From positions 4,490,586-4,554,585 of the forward strand of contig NZ_KB900614.1 of NCBI RefSeq assembly GCF_000379065.1: 64,000 bases of DNA. Direction: 5' to 3'. The notes below the pieces were generated by a model. It saw only the letters and a program-made list of their open reading frames with translations, was not told the DNA's origin and did not search any database. Shown in pieces: positions 7,985 to 17,114 of the stretch (positions are counted from its first letter, which is position 1; each line of letters begins with the position of its first letter). The stretch comes from Salinispora mooreana (GTDB lineage Bacteria > Actinomycetota > Actinomycetes > Mycobacteriales > Micromonosporaceae). Both the position numbers and the translations under genes were made by a program.

Positions 7985-9921
7985 CCGGCTTGCGCCTGGC
8001 TGATCAGGGTGTCGAGTCGGGCGATGAGTTTGCGGTGCCGTTCGGCTTCGCTGATCCAGCCGCGCTGTTCGGCGTCGGTGGCCAGCGCCGCGGCGTCGAC
8101 GCGTTGGGCGGCGAGGATGGGCAGCGAGCTGGTTTCGGTGTGGAAGCTGGGGCAGTGTTCGCAGATGTTGGCGTAGGTGCAGGCGCCCTGGGCCGGAGCT
8201 CGCAGGCAGAAGCCGCTAGCCAGGCGGGACTTGACCAGCGGGGTGGTCTTCCAGTTGGCGCCGCTGGTGATATCGGCCAGCGGCAGGCTGGTGCGGCTGG
8301 TGGCGGGGGTGCGGGCCTGCTGCTTGGCGAGGGTGAGCGCGCGTTCGTATTCGTCGCGGACGGTGGCGTCGAATAGCCGGCCGTAGCGCAGGCTCATCTC
8401 GGCGGAGACGTGACCGAGCAGGGCCATCAGCGCCTGCAGGGACACTCCGGCGTTGACCAGGGCAGTGGCGTAGGTGTGCCGCAGTTGGTGGGAGGTGATG
8501 TGCCCGAGACCGGCGGTCTGGGTGGCCCGGTCGAGTTCGGTGCGGAGGGCTTGCTGGCCGAGGCGCCGCCCGTGGTGGGTGAACAGGAACTGCGCCAGGC
8601 GGCGGTAGCGGGGGTGCGGCAGTGGCCGGCCTGGCGACCGAATCTCGGTGATGTGGTCGATGAGGTCGAGGATCTCCTCATCGAGCGGGACCATGCGTTC
8701 GGTCTCGAGTTTGCCGAGTGGGACTTTGAGCCAGCTGCCCTGGCCGGGGACTTCGTGCACGCAGTTCAGCTCGAGGTCGAGTAGTTCCCCGATGCGTAGT
8801 CCGCAGGCCCGTTGCAGCCGCAGGGCGTAGGCGGCAAGTTCGTTGCCGGGGTGCTCGCGCAGCGCGTCGGTGAGCCGCCGGTCGGCGTCGATGGGCAGGT
8901 AGCGGGGCAGGGGCTGCGGCAGCTTGGGAATGTCGTCGCGGAACACCAGTTTGCGAGGCGGCGCTTCGGGCCAGCCCCATTCGGTGATGTCGGTCAGGAA
9001 GGTCGTCAGGGCCAGCACCCGTCGGGCCCGGTCGGCGACCGTGATGACCTCGCCGGTTTTGGTGTTGCGGGCATCAACGAGGAAGGTCAGGTAAGGCTCG
9101 ATGTGCTGGCACCGCTGCAGCGACGCGATGCTGGGCAGGTCCGGGTCGATGCCGGTGACGAAGACACCGAAGTGCTTGAGCCGGGTGGCCAGGGCCGACA
9201 CCGTCTTGGCGACGCAGGTTGCGCGTTTGCGTTCCAGGTAGGCGATCAGCGTCGCCCGGATCGGCGCCGCCACCTCGGACAGCCGTTTGGTCAACGGTAT
9301 CGGCCCGCCGCAGCGGGGCAGGTCGGCCGCGATGCCCATGTGGAACAGGACTCGCTGGGTGTTGCTCAGCGCGGCGAGGTAGTGCTTGTGGTCGGTGCCG
9401 GTGCGGGCCTGGCGATCGCGGCATGCGGTGGCGAACTTGGCCAGATCGTCCACGGTGAGTTGGTTCAGTCTCCGGCCGGTCTGGATCAGCAGGCGGGCCG
9501 GCACCTGCGAGCCGGTGGCGAACCGGACCCGTTCGGTGAACCCCAACTCGGCGGCGGCGGTCAGGAACCGGTCCAGGTCGACGCCGATCGGTGACTCCTT
9601 GATCTCCCGCCAGATGCTGGACAGCTTGCGCTCCAGCAGATAGTCGTAGCCGGGCCGCAGCCCGCGGTGCAGCATCAGGAACGTGATCAGCGGCCGGGTC
9701 GACGAGTTCGCCGACAGCCGAACCTCCAGCGGCTCGCCTGCCCAGTCCTGCGGCCAGGGCCACCGCCGAAAGAACGCCCGGGCCGCACGGTAGTACGCAG
9801 CATTCCCGCGGCTTGTGGCTTCCAGATACTCCAGGTAGGCGGCGTTCGCATTGCCATCGCGGTGGCGATGCGCGTTGCCGTCAGCGTCACGGGCGGGCGC
9901 GCATGCGGTCACGGGCGGCAT
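7981..9921 (-). CDS. tnpB: TnpB-like tyrosine recombinase
   Basis: 646 residues. A long N-terminal DNA-binding region is followed by a catalytic tyrosine-recombinase domain with the first Arg in RACGLRIGELLDLEL, the HxxR box in TSHQLRHTYATALVNAG, GHVSAEMSLRY, and the tyrosine close after. The C-terminus has a Cys-rich patch (FCLRAPAQGACTYANICEHC) typical of Tn554 TnpB, possibly zinc-binding. The reading frame overlaps tnpA by 35 bp and tnpC by 4 bp. Strand exchange by TnpA and TnpB would integrate the circular element without target duplication. Confidence 0.88.
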   Translation of the reverse strand: MPPVTACAPARDADGNAHRHRDGNANAAYLEYLEATSRGNAAYYRAARAFFRRWPWPQDWAGEPLEVRLSANSSTRPLITFLMLHRGLRPGYDYLLERKLSSIWREIKESPIGVDLDRFLTAAAELGFTERVRFATGSQVPARLLIQTGRRLNQLTVDDLAKFATACRDRQARTGTDHKHYLAALSNTQRVLFHMGIAADLPRCGGPIPLTKRLSEVAAPIRATLIAYLERKRATCVAKTVSALATRLKHFGVFVTGIDPDLPSIASLQRCQHIEPYLTFLVDARNTKTGEVITVADRARRVLALTTFLTDITEWGWPEAPPRKLVFRDDIPKLPQPLPRYLPIDADRRLTDALREHPGNELAAYALRLQRACGLRIGELLDLELNCVHEVPGQGSWLKVPLGKLETERMVPLDEEILDLIDHITEIRSPGRPLPHPRYRRLAQFLFTHHGRRLGQQALRTELDRATQTAGLGHITSHQLRHTYATALVNAGVSLQALMALLGHVSAEMSLRYGRLFDATVRDEYERALTLAKQQARTPATSRTSLPLADITSGANWKTTPLVKSRLASGFCLRAPAQGACTYANICEHCPSFHTETSSLPILAAQRVDAAALATDAEQRGWISEAERHRKLIARLDTLISQAQAG

Positions 9922-10969
9922 CGAATTCGGCTTTCACGTGGGCGGGAGCCAGATGGATATACCGGGCAGTGGTATCGACATGGGCGTGACCGAGTAGGGC
10001 CTGCATCACCGCGAGGTCGACGCCAGCCTCGGCCAACGCGGTGCCGAAGGTGTGCCGCAGCGCATGCGGATGACCGCCGGTGATCTCGGAGATGCCGCGG
10101 TGGTAGCGGAAGATCGTGCGCAGTCCCGCCGCGGTCAGCGCCCGGCCCCGGTTGGGGCCCTTGGCCACGATGAACAGCCTGCCGCTGGCGGTCTCCGGCC
10201 GCTCCGCGAGGAGGTAGACCTGGATCACCGAGGCGACGTCGGTATCCAGCGGCACCCGCCGTTCCCGCTCGCCCTTGCCGACGACCTGCAGCCACCGGCC
10301 GCCGATGTCCACATCGACAATGCCCAACGCGAGAACCTCGGCAGAGCGCAGCCCGCAGTAGAGCATCAGTCCGGCGATCGCCCGGTCCCGCCACGTGTGG
10401 AAGCTCGCCAGCAGTTCGGCGGCCTGTCCCTGGTCCAGCGGCCGGGGCAGCCGGCGCGGTTGGCGAAGCCGCAGCACCGAGCGGCGCGTCGGCCGGCGCA
10501 CGGTGTGCGCGAGCATCCCCGTGCGTTCCCCGGACGCCACCCACCGCGCCTCACGTCCTTTCGGCACCGGGTTCGCCGCATCGGGGTTGCGCATGGCCCG
10601 GAACGCGAACAGCCCGGAGACCGCCGCCAGCCGGCGGTTGATCGTCGCCGGCGCATACCTGTCCAGCCTGCGCCCGCTCAACGCCACGACGTTCGGACCT
10701 GGCCGCCCCGGCACCCGGGCATCGCGACAGGCCCGCAGGAACTTCAACAGCACGTCCGTGTCCACCGCAGTCAACGTCATGTCCTCGCCGGCCAACCAGC
10801 GGCAAAACGCCAACAGGTCGTACCCGTAGGCTCGGACCGTCTTCGGTGAATAGTTCCGGTCGCCCAGATACGCCAGATACTCGTCCACCAACGCGAACGC
10901 CGCGGCGCCCGACCCCGCCAGCACCCAGCCGTCATCTCGTTCCTCGAGCCGCAGCCCGCCCTCGCTCAT
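9887..10969 (-). CDS. tnpA: TnpA-like tyrosine recombinase
   Basis: About 360 residues. A SAM-like core-binding domain (FALVDEYLAYLGDRNYSPKT) is followed by the catalytic fold: Arg in LYCGLRSAEVLALG, HALRHTFGTALAEAG, LLGHAHVDTTARYIHL with the nucleophilic Tyr. This size and pairing with a larger second integrase are diagnostic of Tn554 TnpA. The ATG at 10969 (MSEGGLRLEE) is chosen; a longer frame opens at 10999 but no ribosome site supports either. It is the first gene of the three-gene unit. Confidence 0.88.
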   Translation of the reverse strand: MSEGGLRLEERDDGWVLAGSGAAAFALVDEYLAYLGDRNYSPKTVRAYGYDLLAFCRWLAGEDMTLTAVDTDVLLKFLRACRDARVPGRPGPNVVALSGRRLDRYAPATINRRLAAVSGLFAFRAMRNPDAANPVPKGREARWVASGERTGMLAHTVRRPTRRSVLRLRQPRRLPRPLDQGQAAELLASFHTWRDRAIAGLMLYCGLRSAEVLALGIVDVDIGGRWLQVVGKGERERRVPLDTDVASVIQVYLLAERPETASGRLFIVAKGPNRGRALTAAGLRTIFRYHRGISEITGGHPHALRHTFGTALAEAGVDLAVMQALLGHAHVDTTARYIHLAPAHVKAEFDAARDRMRARP

Positions 10970-11071
10970 GAGACACAGATGTACCGGCAATGACCGCAAC
11001 CTGCCGGAATCCCCAGAACGTCGGCGTGTCTCTGACCAGGGGAAACTCGAAGATTAGCCGGTTAAGAGGGA

Positions 11072-11232
11072 GGCGCCGACTCTGCCCATCGATCCGGTCA
11101 TGTGATGCTGGTGCAGGGCGTGGACGAATTTTCGGCTGCGAAACTGCCTGCGACCCACGGTCGGTGTGCAGCACGCAGCCGGCCACCCGGCCGCGTCGGG
11201 CTACGGCGTTGTGCAACGCCCCGGTGGCTCGA
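11072..11232 (-). pseudogene. IS3-family transposase OrfB, middle part (other side of the insertion)
   Basis: Reads ALHNAVARRGRVAGCVLHTD, RGSQ, then after a small frameshift FRSRKFVHALHQHHMTGSMG and RVGA, a standard IS3 integrase core containing the second catalytic Asp. It continues directly into the fragment at 7421-7633 once the Tn554-like element is removed. The upstream part of OrfB (first Asp, HTH) is absent beyond about 11232, so the IS was already truncated. Confidence 0.85.
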
Positions 11233-11275
11233 GTCCGGCGACGGCGTCGAGGGTTACAACGGTAGTAGCGCTGGC

Positions 11276-11681
11276 GTGTGGGACGCGTCGATCTGGTGGT
11301 CGGTTGCCGTCGTGCTGGTCGTGTTGGCCAGTGTTCTGTGGCTGGGGTTGAACAGCGGTCGACAGCGGAAAGGTCGCTCGCCAGCGCTCGGCCTCGTGCC
11401 CCTCTTGGTGGCTCTGTGTGGCACGGCCCTGACAGTCGGGTATTGGTGGTCGATCCCGGTCCTCAACATTCAGGGCGGGGGTTGGGTGTCAGGCGAATCA
11501 TCGGGTGGTGAGATCGGCAACATCGTCCGTGACGAGCTTTATGACGTACGAGTCCGTCGGGCTGAGCATGAGTGTGGGCTGGGGTCTGTACATCGGGCTC
11601 GGGGCGATGGGTCTTCTGTGCCTCGCGTTGCTCTGGGCTTCAACGTTGGGAAGACCTGATGCCGGCCAGGTCTTCCGTTAG
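11276..11681 (+). pseudogene. Small membrane protein gene, frameshifted
   Basis: A GTG at 11276 opens a frame with two membrane helices (WWSVAVVLVVLASVLWLGL and ALGLVPLLVALCGTALTVGY). A third helix (GWGLYIGLGAMGLLCLALLW) appears in the adjacent frame after about 11535 and ends at a TAG at 11679. The simplest reading is a 130-residue three-helix membrane protein broken by one frameshift, or two overlapping small genes. No family recognised. Its 5' side abuts the IS3 fragment, so the true N-terminus may have been lost. Confidence 0.4.
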
Positions 11682-11727
11682 TTCCGAGGAGGGGCCGCTG
11701 TCGCTCGATTCGTAGTGTCGGTGGCGG

Positions 11728-12225
11728 CTACGAGCCGGGCCACATCCGGAGCAGGTAGTGCTCAAGGCTAGGGCGGGCGCCTGGTTCGTCGAGTCGTGTC
11801 GTGTCCTGGAGGAGCTTCTGTCGAGCGTCGTCGGCTTCCTGTCGACCACGGTGGTGAACGTCTATGGCGTAGGTGCCAGGCCCTGATGGTGGGTCGATGC
11901 CGTCGAAAGCGTCGCCGGTGGGAGCACTGAGTACGAGCTGTCCGGTGGGGCTCTGTAGCCGGAACACCGACGTCGGCGACCAGTTGGCACTCGGGTTCGT
12001 CGGACCTGGGCTCGTGTCCCAGATCTCGACGGTGACCGTCACCGGTAGCAGGTCTTGGACGACCTTGACGTACAGCTCGTAGCCGGTGCACGCGGCGATG
12101 TCGCGAATGGCGCTTGCGATCGCCTCGCCGGCCCCGACCCCTGCGTCGCTGTCGATGTCTCGTAGCGTGAACAGTTGGTAATCTGGCCGGAAGGTCACCG
12201 CGCGGACGAGCGCTCTGAAGGGCAT
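11728..12225 (-). CDS. Hypothetical protein, 165 aa
   Basis: Codon use and third-position GC fit a real gene. The N-terminal part (FTLRDIDSDAGVGAGEAIAS) is followed by a beta-rich stretch (YELYVKVVQDLLPVTVTVEI, then VFRLQSPTGQLVLSAPTGDAF) that looks like a small sandwich domain. There is no signal peptide or membrane helix, and I do not recognise the family. It is convergent with the broken membrane gene and lies next to an IS630 element, so its original neighbours are unknown. Confidence 0.6.
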   Translation of the reverse strand: MPFRALVRAVTFRPDYQLFTLRDIDSDAGVGAGEAIASAIRDIAACTGYELYVKVVQDLLPVTVTVEIWDTSPGPTNPSANWSPTSVFRLQSPTGQLVLSAPTGDAFDGIDPPSGPGTYAIDVHHRGRQEADDARQKLLQDTTRLDEPGARPSLEHYLLRMWPGS

Positions 12226-12320
12226 CGTTTCCGTCTACTCTGGTCGTGGGAGCACCGGTCCCGGAAGCGAACTTGCCGGGACCGGCGGTAGTTTCGGTCG
12301 GATCTTAGCCCGTCAGACTA

Positions 12321-13446
12321 GTGTCCTGCGCCGGGAATTCGTTGATTAATTGTAGGATTGGTGGGTGGCGCGTAGAGGTCGGCCGGTGGTTGTGGTGACG
12401 TTGACCGATGAGGAACGCGCGACGTTGGTGCGTTGGTCACGGCGGGCCAAGTCGTCGCAAGCCCTGGCTCAGCGGTGTCGGATCGTGTTGGGCTGCGCGG
12501 AAGGCAAGTCCAATCAGGATGTTGCTGCGGAGTGGGGGATCTGGCCGTAGACGGTGGGCAAGTGGCGTAACCGGTTCGTGGCCCGCCGGTTGGAGGGTCT
12601 GGTTGACCAGCCCCGGCCGGGCGCACCACGCACGATCGGTGATGAGCAGGTCGAGCAGGTCGTGGTTGCTACCTGGAGCGCACGCCGACCGACGCCACGC
12701 ACTGGTCGCGGGCGTCGATGGCGGCCGAGTCTGGGCTGTCGCGCTCGACGGTGGGCCGGATCTGGAAGGCCTTCGGCCTTCAGCCCCACCGGGTAGAGAC
12801 GTTCAAGCTGTCAAACGACCCGCAGTTCAAGGTCCGCGACGTGGTCGGGTTGTACCTGGACCCGCCGGAGCGTGCGCTGGTGCTGTGCGTGGACGAGAGG
12901 TCCCAGATTCAGGCCCTCGACAGATCGGCGCCGGTGCTGCCGATGATGCCCGGCCTACCTGAGCGGCGCACCCACGACCACGTCCGGCACGGCATCACCA
13001 CCCTGTTCGCCGCGCTCGACGTGGCCACCGGCCAGGTGATCACCTCAGTGCATCGCCGAGACCGGGCTGTGGAATTCAAGAAGTTCCTGGCCAAGCTGGA
13101 CAACGAAGTCCCCGCCGACCTCGACGTACATCTGGTCTGCGACAACTACAGCACCCACAAACACCCCACTGTGAAGCGTTGGCTCGCCGCGCATCCCCGG
13201 TTCCACATGCACGTCACCCCCACCTACTCGTCCTGGCTCAATCGGGTCGAACGGTGGTTCGGGCTGCTGACCGACACGCGACTGCGCCGCGCCACGCACA
13301 CCTGCCTACGGGCCCTGGAGAACGACCTACGCGCCTGGACCGCAGCATGGAACGACGACCCCAAACCGTTCATCTGGACCAAGACCGCCGACGAGATCCT
13401 CGACCGGCTCGCCTTACATCTTCAACGAATTCCCGGCGCAGGACAC
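12321..13446. mobile_element. IS630-family insertion sequence with intact ends
   Basis: Terminal inverted repeats are perfect over 25 bp (12321-12345 and 13422-13446, beginning GTGTCCTGCGCC). Both ends are flanked by TA (12319-12320 and 13447-13448), the target duplication of the IS630/Tc1-mariner superfamily. The element is 1126 bp. The ends are intact but the transposase is not (see the pseudogene inside), so it could move only with help in trans. It inserted at the very end of the ECF sigma gene. Confidence 0.9.
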
Positions 13447-13449
13447 TAG
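12365..13449 (+). pseudogene. IS630 transposase with in-frame stop and frameshift
   Basis: The N-terminal HTH region (MARRGRPVVVVTLTDEERAT, RCRIVLGCAEGKSNQDVAAE) ends at a TAG at about 12551. The next part resumes in the same frame (TVGKWRNRFVARRLEGLVDQ), then shifts at about 12675 into the frame holding the DDE catalytic domain: LVLCVDERSQIQALDRS (Asp), VHLVCDNYSTHKHP (Asp), YSSWLNRVERWFGLL (Glu). Two lesions make a functional product unlikely. The final stop TAG is supplied partly by the duplicated TA target. Confidence 0.85.
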
Positions 13450-14666
13450 CGGCTGACCTCGTCCAGACGGCGTCGAAGGAACACTCGTTCGGCTGCGTTG
13501 TCGGTCAGCTCCAGCGCCTGCCGGTACTCTGCCGCCGCCTCGGTGTGCCGGCCCAGCCGCCGCAGCAGGTCGGCCCGAGTCGCCGGCAGGTACCGGTAAC
13601 CGGCGAGCCGGCCGTCGGTGTCCAGCGCCTCGATGGTTGCCAGGGCGGCGGTCGGTCCGTCCGCCATGGACACAGCGACCGCCCGGTTCAGGGCCACCAC
13701 CGGTGACGTCCAGACCGTCAGCAGCACGTCGTACAGGCCGACGATCTGGCGCCAGTCGGTGTCTTCGTAGGTGGGTGCCTCGGCGTGCAGCGCCGCGATG
13801 GCCGCCTGCAGCGCGAAACGGCCGGCCCCGCCGCGCAGTGCGCCCGGGACCAGCGCCGCGCCCTCGGCGATCACGGTCCGGTCCCACCGGCCGCGGTCTT
13901 GCTCGGCGAGGAGAAGCAGCCGCCCGTCGGTAGCCGTTCGGGTCGCCCGGCGGGCGTCGGTGAGCAGCAGCAGGGCCAGCAGCCCGCGTACCTCCCGCTC
14001 ATCAGGCATGAGCGTCCGCAGCATCCGGGCCAGGTCGAACGCCTTCTCCACCAGGTCCACCCGCACCAGCCGGTCGCCGGCCGGGGCGGTGTGCCCGGTG
14101 GTGTAGAGCAGGTGCACCACGGTCAGTACCGCGTCCAGCCGGTCCGGCAGCTCCTCGGGAGCCGGCGCGCGGTAGGCGATCCGGGCCGCGGCGATCTTCT
14201 TCTTGGCCCGGGTGACCCGGGCCGCCATCGTCGCCTCGGAGATCAAAAACGCATGAGCAATCTCGGCTGTGGTGAGCCCGCAGACCAGCCGGAGCGTGAG
14301 CGCGACCTGTGCCTCCCGGGCGAGGGCCGGGTGGCAGCAGGTGAAGAGCAGGCGCAGCCGGTCATCGGTGATGTCCTCCACCGTGGACTCCTCGGGTTCG
14401 ACCAGCAGCGGCAGCTTGGCGCGCAGGGTGCGCTCGCGGCGGCGGCCGTCGAGGGCCCGCCGCCGTGCGGTCGTCGTCAGCCAAGCGCCGGGGTTGTCCG
14501 GGACGCCGTCGTGCAGCCAGGCGTCGAGCGCGATCACGTACGCGTCCTGCACGCACTCCTCGGCGAGGTCGAGGTCGCCGGTGACGCGCACCGTCGCGGC
14601 GAGCACGAAAGCCCACTCGCGACGGTGCGTATCGGCGACAGCTCGCGCGATATCCGTCTTGTTCAG
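13446..14666 (-). CDS. ECF sigma factor, ECF42-type with C-terminal TPR domain
   Basis: About 406 residues. Region 2 (LDLAEECVQDAYVIALDAWL, GVPDNPGAWLTTTARRRALD), region 4 (RLVCGLTTAEIAHAFLISEA) and a DUF6596/TPR C-terminus (RFALQAAIAALHAEAPTYED, TDWRQIVGLYDVL) identify an ECF42-like sigma factor. An ATG/GTG-only start would be the GTG at 14606, but that cuts off a conserved region-2 helix. CTG at 14666, 7 nt after GGAGG and overlapping the upstream stop as CTGA, gives the full-length protein. It is co-transcribed with a DGPF protein, the usual ECF42 partner. The stop TAG abuts the IS630 insertion, so the original C-terminus may have been one or a few residues different. Confidence 0.85.
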   Translation of the reverse strand: MNKTDIARAVADTHRREWAFVLAATVRVTGDLDLAEECVQDAYVIALDAWLHDGVPDNPGAWLTTTARRRALDGRRRERTLRAKLPLLVEPEESTVEDITDDRLRLLFTCCHPALAREAQVALTLRLVCGLTTAEIAHAFLISEATMAARVTRAKKKIAAARIAYRAPAPEELPDRLDAVLTVVHLLYTTGHTAPAGDRLVRVDLVEKAFDLARMLRTLMPDEREVRGLLALLLLTDARRATRTATDGRLLLLAEQDRGRWDRTVIAEGAALVPGALRGGAGRFALQAAIAALHAEAPTYEDTDWRQIVGLYDVLLTVWTSPVVALNRAVAVSMADGPTAALATIEALDTDGRLAGYRYLPATRADLLRRLGRHTEAAAEYRQALELTDNAAERVFLRRRLDEVSR

Positions 14667-15007
14667 CCGTCTACCTCCATGATCGGGCGGAGTTCCACGC
14701 CGCCGGTGCCGGCGGGGCAGAGCTTGGCCAACGCGATGGCGTGGTCGAGGTCACGGGCCTCGACCACGTAGTAGGCGCCGAGGGCCTCTTTTGTCTCGAC
14801 GAACGGGCCGTCGGTGACGACGTCGCCACGGACCGTCGTGGCAGTGCTGGTCGGCTGGAGCGCCTCCCCACCGAGGATCTTGCCCCCTTGTTCAGGCACC
14901 TGCCGGGTGAACCGCTCGTGCTCGACCATCGTGGCCTGCCACTGCTCCTCGCTGGCGTTCTCCCACACCTGCTCGGACTCGTAGATCAAGATTAGGTACT
15001 TGGCCAT
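14663..15007 (-). CDS. DGPF/YCII-family protein, partner of ECF42 sigma
   Basis: 114 residues starting MAKYLILIYE with AGGAGG 6-7 nt upstream of the ATG. The family motif DGPFVETKEALGAYYVVE is present. DGPF proteins have a YCII-like ferredoxin fold and are almost always encoded next to ECF42 sigma factors. Their biochemical role is not settled, and modulation of the sigma factor is inferred from linkage. The stop overlaps the sigma start (CTGA at 14663-14666). Confidence 0.9.
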   Translation of the reverse strand: MAKYLILIYESEQVWENASEEQWQATMVEHERFTRQVPEQGGKILGGEALQPTSTATTVRGDVVTDGPFVETKEALGAYYVVEARDLDHAIALAKLCPAGTGGVELRPIMEVDG

Positions 15008-15329
15008 GAAATCCTCCTCTAGCTGCTGATTCTGGTCCGACAACCTTCCGACGAATGGCAGGACGCGGTTTTCGACAGCGGCCCGGATCTTTTCCGGACC
15101 TGTTCTTACGTCCGTCAGCTGGCGAGGGCGCGGTTCGGCGAAGTGCTGGACACCCCCTGTCACGCCGTGTGCCGTGGCGGTGGTCGCTCACGCCGGACAA
15201 CCCTATCCGCGGTGTCGCTGGCCGCGCTGCCACAGCTCGGCCAGCCCGCGATGGTACCGGCGGCCGATGCTGCACCGGCGGCCCGACCGGTCCTCGCCAT
15301 CGCTCGCTGCTGGTGCTCCAGTCCCCGAA

Positions 15330-16400
15330 CTAGTGTGCTGAGTCGTTAATTCGTGGGCGGTATGCGGCGATGGTTTCGAGGATGTCGTCAGCTGTCTTGG
15401 TCCAGACGAAGGGCTTGGGGTCGGCGTTCCATGCCTCGATCCAGGCGGTTACGTCGGCTTCCAGGTCGGCGACGCTGCGGTGGGCTGACCGACGGAGTTT
15501 GGGGTTGGTCAGTTCGGCGAACCAGCGTTCGACGAGGTTGAGCCACGACGAGTAGGTCGAGGTGAAGTGCAGGTGGAAGCGGGGGTGTGTGAGTAGCCAC
15601 TGCTGGATGGTGGGCGTCTTGTGGGTGGCGTAGTTGTCCAGGGCGAGATGGAGCGCCAACTCGGGCGGGGTCGCCCGGTCGATGGTGCGCAGGAAACGCA
15701 GGAACTCCTGGTGGCGGTGTTTACGCTGCGTCTGGCCGATGACCTTGTCAGTGGCCACGTCGAGCGCGGCCAACAGGCTGGTGGTGCCGTGGCGGACGTA
15801 GTCGTGGGTCACCCGGCCCGGCACGGCAGGCATCATCGGCAGCATCGGCGCGGTCCGGTCGAGAGCCTGCATCTGTGACTTTTCGTCCACGGCGAAGACC
15901 ATGGCGGCCTCCGGCGGGTTCAGACACAACCCGACGATGTCGTGGACCTTGTCCACGAACAGCGGGCCTGGTCGACAGTTTCCCACTGTCGACCAGGTGC
16001 GGCTTGAGCCCGAACGCCCGCCAGATCCGTGAGACCGTAGTCTGATTCAGCCCGACCGCCTTGGCCATCGACCGGGTCGACCAGCGGCTGTCCTGATGAG
16101 ACGGCCTCTTCGAGCGTCTTCGTGATCACCGCCTCGATTTGGGCGTCATTGACCTTCCGCGGCGCACCCGGACACGGTTCGTCGCGTAGCCCGTCCATCC
16201 GATCAGCCACGAACCGCTTGCGCCACTTGCCGACCGTCGGCAGCGACACCCCAACCTGACGAGACACCTCGCTGTTGGACAGTCCTTCCGCACACGCCAC
16301 CACGATCCGCGCCCGCGACGCCAACGCCTGCGCCGTCTTCGGCCGCCGCGCCAGCTCCTGCAACGCCTCTCCTGGGGGTTCACCTGAGGGGGCAGGGACT
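15330..16400 (-). pseudogene. Second IS630-family transposase, multiply frameshifted
   Basis: Three frames hold successive pieces. The HTH part contains LQELARRPKTAQALASRARI and SEVSRQVGVSLPTVGKWRKR (16.2-16.4 kb). A linker contains MAKAVGLNQTTVSRIWRAFG. The catalytic part contains MVFAVDEKSQMQALDRTAP, LHLALDNYATHKTP and YSSWLNLVERWFAELTNPKL (15.33-15.95 kb). The true N-terminus before about 16400 is missing. It is related to, but clearly diverged from, the IS630 at 12.3 kb. Its stop codon lies near a possible end sequence (GTGTGCTGAGTCGTTAATTC at 15335-15354); a matching left end is not visible. Confidence 0.8.
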
Positions 16401-16813
16401 GGCTCACGTTGACCCACGTCGCCCGGACTCCTGTTGTCGCAGCCCAGGACCACACGTACCCCATTTTCCGACCGGGCGGTAGCCCGTGGTGCCTGTGTTG
16501 GCACCGGTTGACCCCGGCGCGGCATCCGCTGGAGGAGGAGCCTCGACGCCGCCTCTGGCAACTGTTGACTATTCCAGCCACCGATCCTGATGTGACGTGC
16601 TCGGTGAAGAACGACCGCACCTGCTGTTCGTCCGCGACATCGCCGTCGTGTCAGTTGTCAGTAAAGGCCCTGGTCGTCGCGCGGGCAGCCTGCGGGCACA
16701 TGAATATTGTTTCCGGCGTTCCTGGTTGCGCTGGGCTAAACCCTGGGTGACCCTATGGGTGCGATGTTCATGTTGTTCGATGTTTCGCTCGCGAGGAGCT
16801 GAAAGGCGGCGCC
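16401..16813. other. Intergenic, no gene seen
   Basis: About 410 bp between the IS630 remnant and the sulfide-oxidation genes. No frame looks coding. It should contain the promoter of the downstream plus-strand genes, but I see no confident -35/-10 pair. Confidence 0.5.
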
Positions 16814-17110
16814 ATGAGCCAGACCCCGCGGACGCTTCAGCCAGCACTGTCCGAGCGCCACTTCTTTGAAGCTGAACTGCGTCGGCGGCCCGAACGCGCG
16901 AACCTCTCGCGGGTGCGGCTGAGCGTCATGATCCGGTTCGGTGCGGACCTGGTGTGTCGCGTGGAAACGGTCGACCGGCTCCCCTCCTGTGAGTTCGCCG
17001 AGGCCTGCGACAAGGCGTTGGCGACCGGGTGCCCCGATGCGTCTGCTACCGCTGCTCGAATATCAACACCTGACGGACGGACATTCGCATCTTCGCCGAG
17101 GAGGGGTTGA
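16814..17110 (+). CDS. Hypothetical protein, 98 aa, leading the sulfide operon
   Basis: Starts at an ATG preceded by GAGGAGCTGAAAGGCGG and ends 4 bp before the dioxygenase GTG, so it is probably the first gene of the operon. Sequence (MSQTPRTLQPALSERHFF, RLSVMIRFGADLVCRVETVD) shows no membrane helix. Two well-separated Cys (in LVCRVE and ATGCPDA) and a third in LPSCEF could in principle sense persulfide, but it does not resemble CsoR/CstR. The C-terminal third may be frameshifted. I do not recognise the family. Confidence 0.4.
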   Translation: MSQTPRTLQPALSERHFFEAELRRRPERANLSRVRLSVMIRFGADLVCRVETVDRLPSCEFAEACDKALATGCPDASATAARISTPDGRTFASSPRRG

Positions 17111-17114
17111 CCCC

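Larger units (their letters stand above)
7634..11071. mobile_element. Tn554-like transposon (tnpA-tnpB-tnpC)
   Basis: A 3.44-kb element carrying three overlapping minus-strand genes: two tyrosine recombinases (TnpA- and TnpB-like) and a small TnpC/DUF6262-like protein, the arrangement of Tn554. Ends were placed by rejoining the interrupted IS3 reading frame. Imperfect terminal inverted repeats are visible, TTATCCGGCTAAT at 7634-7646 and its counterpart ATTAGCCGGTTAA at 11053-11065 (12 of 13 match). GGC occurs at both junctions. No cargo gene is present, so it is a bare transposition module. All three genes are open, so it may be active. Confidence 0.85.

Noticed and set aside
12365..13449. 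Programmed recoding (stop read-through plus frameshift) in the IS630 transposase
   Set aside because: The stop and the shift are about 120 bp apart, with no slippery heptamer or pseudoknot seen; simple mutation is more likely.
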